Assembly (NCBI GenBank): GCA_049613665.1
Contig: JBMZCV010000096.1
Coordinates: 1-19,146 of the forward strand
Length of the DNA: 19,146 nucleotides
Source of the DNA: JBMZCV01 sp049613665
Lineage (GTDB): Bacteria > Bacteroidota > Bacteroidia > Chitinophagales > UBA2359
Direction: 5' to 3'
Within the stretch, counting starts at the first letter, position 1. Each line of letters begins with the position of its first letter. Of the stretch, positions 14,266 through 19,146 are shown piece by piece. The notes beneath the pieces were generated by a model that saw only the letters and a list, made by a program, of their open reading frames with translations, did not search any database and was not told the origin of the DNA. Position numbers and translations under genes: made by a program.

Positions 14266-14949
14266 CTATTTCTTTTTCCGCCGCACCAAATAATAACGTG
14301 CCGAAACACCTACGCCAAAAACTAGAAATTTATCACTAAATACTACTGGAGCTTTTCCTACTCCAAGCCCTAAAGCACTAAGGCTACTTTTTAAATCAAA
14401 AGAGATAAAAAAAGAAGAAGAAGGCTGATAATAATAAGATAAACCTAGTATGTGATGATAGGCTATATAATAATGCCAATCTCTATTTTGATTACCATAA
14501 TTATGTGTTTGCGATAAATAGCGTTCCAAATAATAAGTTAATCCTATACCTGTTTTGGTTTTGCGAATATCAAACAAAAAACCTGCATCAAAACTGATAT
14601 AATTTAATTGATGTTTAATATCGTAAGGAGATTGATGTATCGGGTTCCAGCCTTTTGTTGGAATAGTCAAACGATATTGCTTCAAACTAACACCTACTTT
14701 AAAATGTATGCCTTTGCGATACTCATACAAAGCACTAAGGCCAATATTTGCATCATGAAATAAACCATATTTCCCCCATAGATTATGTGGCTTTTTTAAG
14801 TGATTGATGGAATAAGTACCAACTACTCCTAACTTAATATGTTGTAATACTTTTTTTGGTCGATATTTTTTTGGTATAGTGCTGCCTTGACTATAAACTG
14901 AAAGAATAGAACTGCAAAGGAATAGACTGATAAAAAATAAGTTTTTCAT
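14266..14949 (-). CDS. Outer-membrane beta-barrel-like protein, paralog 2
   Basis: 227 aa from ATG 14949 (M-K-N-L-F-F-I-S-L-F-L), with a signal peptide ending Y-S-Q near residue 20; a longer frame upstream to 15012 is not needed. The mature part alternates hydrophobic and polar residues with many aromatic residues (G-L-T-Y-Y-L-E-R-Y, L-G-L-S-Y-Y-Y), as in small Bacteroidota outer-membrane barrels. The C-terminus is R-Y-Y-L-V-R-R-K-K-K. It is clearly paralogous to the neighbour at 15050-15730 over nearly the whole length; differences cluster near residues 50-60 (after the H-I-K-L-G block) and 185-200, which may be surface loops. Function unknown. A weak terminator lies between the two paralogs. 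Confidence 0.75.
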   Translation of the reverse strand: MKNLFFISLFLCSSILSVYSQGSTIPKKYRPKKVLQHIKLGVVGTYSINHLKKPHNLWGKYGLFHDANIGLSALYEYRKGIHFKVGVSLKQYRLTIPTKGWNPIHQSPYDIKHQLNYISFDAGFLFDIRKTKTGIGLTYYLERYLSQTHNYGNQNRDWHYYIAYHHILGLSYYYQPSSSFFISFDLKSSLSALGLGVGKAPVVFSDKFLVFGVGVSARYYLVRRKKK

Positions 14950-14999
14950 GGTTTTATGATTTTTTATAACAAATGTAAGCTTTTTATTAAAGAAACAAA

Positions 15000-15033
15000 A
15001 AAAAGACATCACTAATCATAGCAATGCCTTTTT
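15000..15033 (-). terminator. Minus-strand terminator between paralogs
   Basis: Read on the minus strand, a 10-bp stem with one G:U pair (AAAAAGGCAT / ATGTCTTTTT) and a 14-nt loop runs into eight T residues. It is 17 bp past the stop of the upstream paralog and 51 bp before the start of the next, so it could reduce expression of the second copy relative to the first. Confidence 0.55.
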
Positions 15034-15049
15034 CACTAAACAAATAGTT

Positions 15050-15730
15050 CTATTTCTTTTTCCGCCGTACCAAATAATAACGTGCCGAAACACCTACGCC
15101 AAACACTAGAAATTTGTCTCTATATAAAATATCTTGTGGATTGTAAGCAGCAATACCTAAAGCACTAAGGCTACTTTTTAAATCAAAAGAAATAAAAAGC
15201 GACGGTAATGGCCGATAATAATAAGATAGCCCTAACAAATGATGGTATGCAACATAATACGACCATTCTACATGAGCATAATTATTTTTTTGCGATAAAT
15301 ACCGTTCCAAATAATAAGTTAATCCTATACCTGTTTTGGTTTTGCGAATATCGAACAAAAGACCAGCATCAAAACTAATATAATTTAATTCATGTTTAAT
15401 ATCATGAGGCACTTGATGTATCGGATGCCAATCTTTTGTTGGAATAGTCAAACGATATTGCTTTAAACTAACACCTACTTTGAAATGTATGCCTTTGCGA
15501 TATTCATACAAAGCACTAAGGCCGATATTTGCATCATGAAACTTACTATATTCAGTGGGAATTGCCATAGCTCTTTTCAAATAATTGATAGAATAAGTGC
15601 CTACAATTCCAAGTTTAATATGCTGTAATATTCTCTTTTGCTGATGTTCTTGCGGTATAGTGCTACTTTGACTATAAACTGAAAATATAGAGCTGCAAAG
15701 GAATAGACTTATAAAAATTAAGTTTTTCAT
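15050..15730 (-). CDS. Outer-membrane beta-barrel-like protein, paralog 1
   Basis: 226 aa, starting M-K-N-L-I-F-I-S-L-F-L, with a signal peptide ending Y-S-Q. The mature sequence shares long identical blocks with paralog 2 (for example G-L-S-A-L-Y-E-Y-R-K-G-I-H-F-K-V and the ending R-Y-Y-L-V-R-R-K-K-K). The differing segment near residues 52-62 (K-R-A-M-A-I-P-T-E-Y) aligns with the variable part of the neighbour. It starts 10 bp after the stop of the lipoprotein gene, so the two are very likely cotranscribed; a surface lipoprotein plus barrel pairing is plausible but unproven. The tandem copies indicate a local duplication of roughly 780 bp. Confidence 0.8.
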   Translation of the reverse strand: MKNLIFISLFLCSSIFSVYSQSSTIPQEHQQKRILQHIKLGIVGTYSINYLKRAMAIPTEYSKFHDANIGLSALYEYRKGIHFKVGVSLKQYRLTIPTKDWHPIHQVPHDIKHELNYISFDAGLLFDIRKTKTGIGLTYYLERYLSQKNNYAHVEWSYYVAYHHLLGLSYYYRPLPSLFISFDLKSSLSALGIAAYNPQDILYRDKFLVFGVGVSARYYLVRRKKK

Positions 15731-15739
15731 ATTCTTTTT

Positions 15740-16747
15740 TTAATAACAATTAACAGTTGCCCAAATATTACCCACACCAGTACTTGAACCTTCGCCGTAA
15801 GCTGTTGCAAATAATACATCATCAATATCAACACTTGTTGTTATCCCTACTGGTTTAACAAACAAGTCGAAAATAGTGTTAGAAATGAAATAAGTGTTTG
15901 AGCCTGTACGGTTTGGTGTGTTCATAATGCGGGATACAGGATTCAACGGGTTACCATTCGGAAAGCTAGGTTGTACTTCTGCCGATACATTTCGCCATTC
16001 CAAATTTGTTTTATAATTTACCCAAATACAACTTACTTTCTTTTGCCCACGCAAAAAAGTTTCGTAGCCTGCTTCAATTCCAAAATTAGTTTGATTAGGC
16101 ATTACAATTCTCAAACTTAGCTTAACTCTTCTATCATTTTTACACCATTTCACATTTTTTATGCCTATTGCTTCCACAAAACCTGTATTGCAACCATTAA
16201 TTTTTTCGCTCAAAAAAGACGTTTCTTTTGCTTCAGGCAATGTTTCTAGCTTGTTGTTTAGCATATAATTTAAGTTTTTGTTTGCTAAAAAATAGTGTAT
16301 GCCTAAATCGTATTTTTGCAATAGTTCTTTGTTGTCGGCATCTGTTTCATCTATATACCAATATTTATTGTGAGTGGCTACATAGTCTAACAATTCCGTT
16401 TCGCTTTCCATTTCGTTTATTTCATCTAGCATATTTTCATAATGCTTTCGCAATGAATTAAAGTTTTTTTCTGCTTCCAATCCATCAAACCAAGCATTCA
16501 TATCATCTAGTTGTCTAACAAAAGATAGAAAATGAGATAATTTTTCTTCATCTTCAAAATATATCATACCATTTTCAACAATAATATCATCATAAGTAAA
16601 TTGGATATTTGGCGAACTAACAGCCGTTCTTTGTTGATTTAGTTCTTCTAATTCAGTGTTTACACTTGTAGATTCTTTACTACAGGAAGATAGAAAAAAC
16701 AAGGAAAAAACAAGGAAAAAACAAGGAAAAAACAATAGCTTTTTCAT
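15740..16747 (-). CDS. Lipoprotein of unknown function
   Basis: 335 aa from ATG 16747 (M-K-K-L-L-F-F-P-C-F-F); a 12-codon upstream extension was rejected because it precedes a normal signal peptide. Lipobox L-S-S-C with C22 as the lipid-bearing cysteine. Residues about 25-150 are acidic and helical (N-A-W-F-D-G-L-E-A-E-K-N-F). The C-terminal half is beta-rich with four cysteines (G-C-N-T, W-C-K-N, S-C-I-W and the penultimate C), suggesting disulphides in the periplasm or on the surface. No recognised domain. It is first in a probable operon with the two barrel paralogs. The signal-peptide codons contain a perfect 11-bp tandem repeat, so slippage would shift the frame. Confidence 0.8.
   Translation of the reverse strand: MKKLLFFPCFFLVFSLFFLSSCSKESTSVNTELEELNQQRTAVSSPNIQFTYDDIIVENGMIYFEDEEKLSHFLSFVRQLDDMNAWFDGLEAEKNFNSLRKHYENMLDEINEMESETELLDYVATHNKYWYIDETDADNKELLQKYDLGIHYFLANKNLNYMLNNKLETLPEAKETSFLSEKINGCNTGFVEAIGIKNVKWCKNDRRVKLSLRIVMPNQTNFGIEAGYETFLRGQKKVSCIWVNYKTNLEWRNVSAEVQPSFPNGNPLNPVSRIMNTPNRTGSNTYFISNTIFDLFVKPVGITTSVDIDDVLFATAYGEGSSTGVGNIWATVNCY
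16694..16735. repeat. Perfect 11-bp tandem repeat in signal-peptide codons
   Basis: The unit AAAAAACAAGG is repeated 3.8 times without error (16694-16704, 16705-16715, 16716-16726, partial 16727-16735). It lies within the hydrophobic core of the lipoprotein signal peptide, just downstream of the start. Eleven is not a multiple of three. Confidence 0.95.
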
Positions 16748-17152
16748 CTGTAAAATTTTTATTAAATCATTCCTACTTTCCACTTTTTTTTGAGGCAGTT
16801 GGTTTCGGAAATAAGTCTGCTGCCTAAAAAACTTTATTGTTTATAACTTTTTTTTGATAAATTTTTAAAATTTATTTTCTAAAAAAAACAAATCATAATA
16901 AAGTAATTTCAAGCTAAATTATACTTTTTATTTGTATTAACCAAATATTATATTCAGAAAAGCATTTTTTCTTAACACAAAAAACGCTATCATTTAATTT
17001 TAGCCTTCTTTTTTAAACAAAAAGATATACAAAAACAAAAAGGAAGTATATCTAACTGCTTGAAAGTCAATAGTTTAGCATAAAAAAGTCATACCTTAAT
17101 AATATAAGATATGACTTCTTGTTATTTTTTATTTATGACTAAAAACTACTTG
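16748..17152. other. Intergenic gap upstream of the lipoprotein gene
   Basis: No credible gene. It should hold the promoter for the minus-strand lipoprotein/barrel operon, but I could not fix a confident -33/-7 pair. Other structures are a 6-bp stem AGGCAG/CTGCCT around 16794-16834, a perfect 8-bp stem AGATATAC/GTATATCT at 17033-17053 with a 5-nt spacer, and the terminator at 17086-17117. Confidence 0.5.
17086..17117 (-). terminator. Terminator of the sulfotransferase-like gene
   Basis: A 13-bp stem with one mismatch (AAGTCATACCTTA against TAAGATATGACTT) and a 6-nt loop. On the minus strand it runs into six T residues. It begins 36 bp past the stop of the gene at 17153-18295. Confidence 0.7.
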
Positions 17153-18295
17153 TTATTTTTCTACCAAATTATCTGGCAAATCATAATTCCATGCGTCCAA
17201 GCCCATTTTCCAACGTCTTTTGATATTTGCAATGGTTTGTTTATCTAGCGAAAACGAATTTTTCTTATACGAACCAATGCCATTCAAATATGCTTCAAAT
17301 TTTGGCAAAGCATTTTCGTAGCCTTCCAAACCCAAAGTATCGTAAACATCTTTCATCATTTCGAGCGGCCTATTTTCCAAATCATTATAGCCAATTTCTA
17401 TCAAGTTGCCTTTGGGAATAAGATGCCTTTCGTCCAAATATTTTTGAATAATAGTTTCGTAGTAATAATAAATTTTTTCTTTGATTTCTTTATTGGTAAA
17501 ATCTTGCAAAAATTGTGTACTTGATACCGTTTTATACAAACGATAAGTCGAGGCATAGACTCGATATGGATTGCGATGAATATAAACAAATTTGGCATTG
17601 GGAAACAGCTCTAACAACTCTTTCACACGGCCAGTATTGGGCGGACTCTTCAAGACCAACTGCTTATTTCCTCCGCAAGCGATAGAAATTTTAGCCATCA
17701 TTTTCATAAAACCTTCTTGCCAACCTTTTTTTTCTTCTGGTGAAATACCTTTAAATAAATTATATTTGTTGAAATAACTTTCGTTTCTCGGAAAAAAGAA
17801 ACCATTTGCAGCACAATGTTTCGTGAAAGTAGCCATCGGTGGGTCATCTTCATTGGGCAAATCAAGCGACATAGTCACATTGTCCATTGGTCGTTTTTTG
17901 GGCATAAAAGGCCGCAACACATATTTGAGTTTATTGCCACCGATAAGAGCAATATTCGGAAAAAAACTTTGATAATAAGTTAGATAGCCAAATTGTGGGT
18001 CTCTTGTTAAAAAATAATGCAAGTGCGTTGTGCCACTTCGCCAATGTCCTAAGATAAATACTGGCGGCTGCTCTTCAAAACTTGTATCTTTGATTTTTTT
18101 GGCATACAAAGCATTTTCCAACATCTGAAACGGCTGTGTCGCCAAGCTGATAAGGCTAATTAAAGCTGTTTGTCTAAAATTGGAACGCCAAACGCCTTTG
18201 TTTTCTTTGAGCAAAGCTATCCATGTAGGCAAATGACTCAAATATAATTGATGTGCTTTTATTTCATATTCTCCTTTTTCGGTATCTTTCGCCAT
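17153..18295 (-). CDS. PAPS-dependent sulfotransferase-like protein
   Basis: 380 aa from ATG 18295 (M-A-K-D-T-E-K-G); a TTG 30 bp upstream in frame is less likely. The 5'-phosphosulfate-binding loop is G-H-W-R-S-G-T-T-H-L at about 83-92. The 3'-phosphate-binding segment is F-V-Y-I-H-R-N-P-Y-R-V-Y-A-S-T, with R241 and S249 in the expected places. The C-terminal W-x-x-G-L-D-A-W region closes the fold. Proteins with this layout transfer sulfate from PAPS to hydroxyl or amine groups; the acceptor cannot be predicted. No signal peptide, so cytoplasmic; a hydrophobic stretch near residues 42-55 (T-A-L-I-S-L-I-S-L) may sit at the membrane. It is transcribed alone, with its own terminator. No genes for PAPS synthesis are nearby. 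Confidence 0.88.
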   Translation of the reverse strand: MAKDTEKGEYEIKAHQLYLSHLPTWIALLKENKGVWRSNFRQTALISLISLATQPFQMLENALYAKKIKDTSFEEQPPVFILGHWRSGTTHLHYFLTRDPQFGYLTYYQSFFPNIALIGGNKLKYVLRPFMPKKRPMDNVTMSLDLPNEDDPPMATFTKHCAANGFFFPRNESYFNKYNLFKGISPEEKKGWQEGFMKMMAKISIACGGNKQLVLKSPPNTGRVKELLELFPNAKFVYIHRNPYRVYASTYRLYKTVSSTQFLQDFTNKEIKEKIYYYYETIIQKYLDERHLIPKGNLIEIGYNDLENRPLEMMKDVYDTLGLEGYENALPKFEAYLNGIGSYKKNSFSLDKQTIANIKRRWKMGLDAWNYDLPDNLVEK

Positions 18296-18462
18296 AATAA
18301 TTTTTAAAGTTTGATTCGGTGGCAAAAATACTATTTTAAAGCCATAAGACTATTAAATCTATGTTTTTTTTTAGTAAAATTGGGTGAATGAGGCATTAAA
18401 TAACGTGAAATTATTTTTTGAAAAAAGAGTATTATAGATATTCATAAACAAAACCATTTAAT
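18296..18462. promoter_or_regulatory. Divergent promoter region
   Basis: 167 bp between the minus-strand sulfotransferase-like gene and the plus-strand lipoprotein gene must carry both promoters. The part before the lipoprotein is extremely AT-rich (18405-18450) with a TTTTTTG at 18413-18419 that could be a -33 element, but no clear -7 partner. Confidence 0.35.
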
Positions 18463-19089
18463 ATGAAAAGTATTTTAAGTAACAATATCTTATTGTTTAT
18501 TGCGATTATTTTTACAGCTTGCGAGCAAGAAAATATTTTATTAGAACAAAAAATAATGAGCGAAATTATTGAAGAACATTTCAATGATTTGCCTATTCGA
18601 GCCGAACTCCTGCCGATTGGAGACTACAAAACATGGGTAAAAGGAAAATATACTATTGGAACAGACCACGATGGCAATAAGTATAAAATACCTCTTCTGC
18701 CTCCAATGGATTCTATTTTTTATAGCAAAAGGTATTTTGAAAAACCGATTTCAAAAAATGTTTTGACTGCTAAAGATACTTGTTATATGATGGAAAAGCT
18801 TAGAAAATATGAAAATAAAATTGGAGAGATATTGGTAGATAGTCAAAACCGTTTTCTTTCAAAAGAAGAAAAATTGTGTAATCAAAGCTGTATGGAAATG
18901 ATTGGCTTTATGCCAGATTATGTTTCACATTATCAATTTTCGCAACCATTATTTAATGAAGATAAAACGAAAGTGCTTTTAACAGTATATTGCAATTACT
19001 TTCGAGGAGGAAGTGGGCATAGGTATTTTTTTCAGCAAGCAAATAATGTGTGGAACTTATGTTATATAGAATTGGAATGGATATCGTAA
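18463..19089 (+). CDS. Small lipoprotein of unknown function
   Basis: 208 aa with signal M-K-S-I-L-S-N-N-I-L-L-F-I-A-I-I and lipobox F-T-A-C (C20). The mature protein is mixed alpha/beta with five further cysteines (D-T-C, L-C-N-Q-S-C, V-Y-C, L-C-Y), a Gly-rich turn R-G-G-S-G-H near residue 185 and a final W-I-S. No recognised domain. Expected to be attached to the inner or outer membrane. The frame is intact and ends 4 bp before a dispersed repeat. Confidence 0.75.
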   Translation: MKSILSNNILLFIAIIFTACEQENILLEQKIMSEIIEEHFNDLPIRAELLPIGDYKTWVKGKYTIGTDHDGNKYKIPLLPPMDSIFYSKRYFEKPISKNVLTAKDTCYMMEKLRKYENKIGEILVDSQNRFLSKEEKLCNQSCMEMIGFMPDYVSHYQFSQPLFNEDKTKVLLTVYCNYFRGGSGHRYFFQQANNVWNLCYIELEWIS

Positions 19090-19092
19090 AGG

Positions 19093-19117
19093 TTTTTGGT
19101 TCTTTGACAATTTGGGT
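19093..19117 (+). repeat. Dispersed 25-nt motif at the window edge
   Basis: Matches 2068-2092 in 23 of 25 positions (core TTTTTGGTTCT and TTGACAATTT). The sequence after it (GGTGGTGCAAAGATAAC) has no counterpart in the window. The location just after a stop codon and the presence of two copies suit the end of an insertion sequence or MITE that continues to the right. Confidence 0.45.
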
Positions 19118-19146
19118 GGTGCAAAGATAACATAAGGAAGAAATTA

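Overview
The window is AT-rich, gene-sparse DNA that looks like a member of the Bacteroidota, most likely a Cytophagales-type organism. The clues are signal peptides ending in S-A-Q or Y-S-Q, lipoproteins with a short L-S-S-C or F-T-A-C lipobox, starts without clear Shine-Dalgarno sites, a DUF2834 protein and small outer-membrane barrel-like proteins. The genus cannot be read from the sequence alone. No rRNA, tRNA or CRISPR array was seen.

Region 1 (1-2565) is repeat-rich and accessory. A 120-bp sequence occurs identically at 1-120 and 480-599. Between the copies lies a cluster of small palindromes (175-298) and a REP-like hairpin (371-401). Next comes a 72-aa Xre/Cro-like DNA-binding protein on the minus strand (790-1008). 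Three copies of the dyad TATGTA-N6-TACATA (one with a single mismatch) surround it and look like its operators. A lytic transglycosylase with an EF-hand-like loop and a C-terminal membrane anchor follows (1227-1988). Its 5' end is open and hydrophobic upstream of any usual start codon.

Region 2 (2566-10952) is a defence-type cluster. It holds a complete type I restriction-modification system: hsdM and hsdS overlap by 8 bp, and hsdR lies 479 bp downstream behind an inverted pair of REP-like hairpins and its own possible promoter. It is followed by an Rpn-type (PD-(D/E)XK) nuclease gene carrying five in-frame 33-bp repeats. Directly after this gene, 10 bp downstream, is a separate ORF that is a near-perfect duplicate of its C-terminal domain with only three repeats. 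In enterobacterial Rpn systems the C-terminal domain is made separately from an internal start and acts as antitoxin to the full-length toxic nuclease. Here the same domain exists as a free-standing gene, beginning at the position that matches an internal ATG in the large gene. This is the most interesting signal in the window.

Region 3 (11080-19146) looks more like ordinary chromosome. It contains a conserved hypothetical cytoplasmic protein, a secreted M61-like metallopeptidase, a DUF2834 membrane protein, a minus-strand run of one lipoprotein and two tandem paralogous outer-membrane proteins, a PAPS-dependent sulfotransferase-like protein and a small lipoprotein. The lipoprotein of the run has a perfect 11-bp tandem repeat inside its signal-peptide codons, a possible phase-variation switch. 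The last bases repeat a 25-nt motif also present near 2068-2092, suggesting a dispersed element that continues past the window edge.
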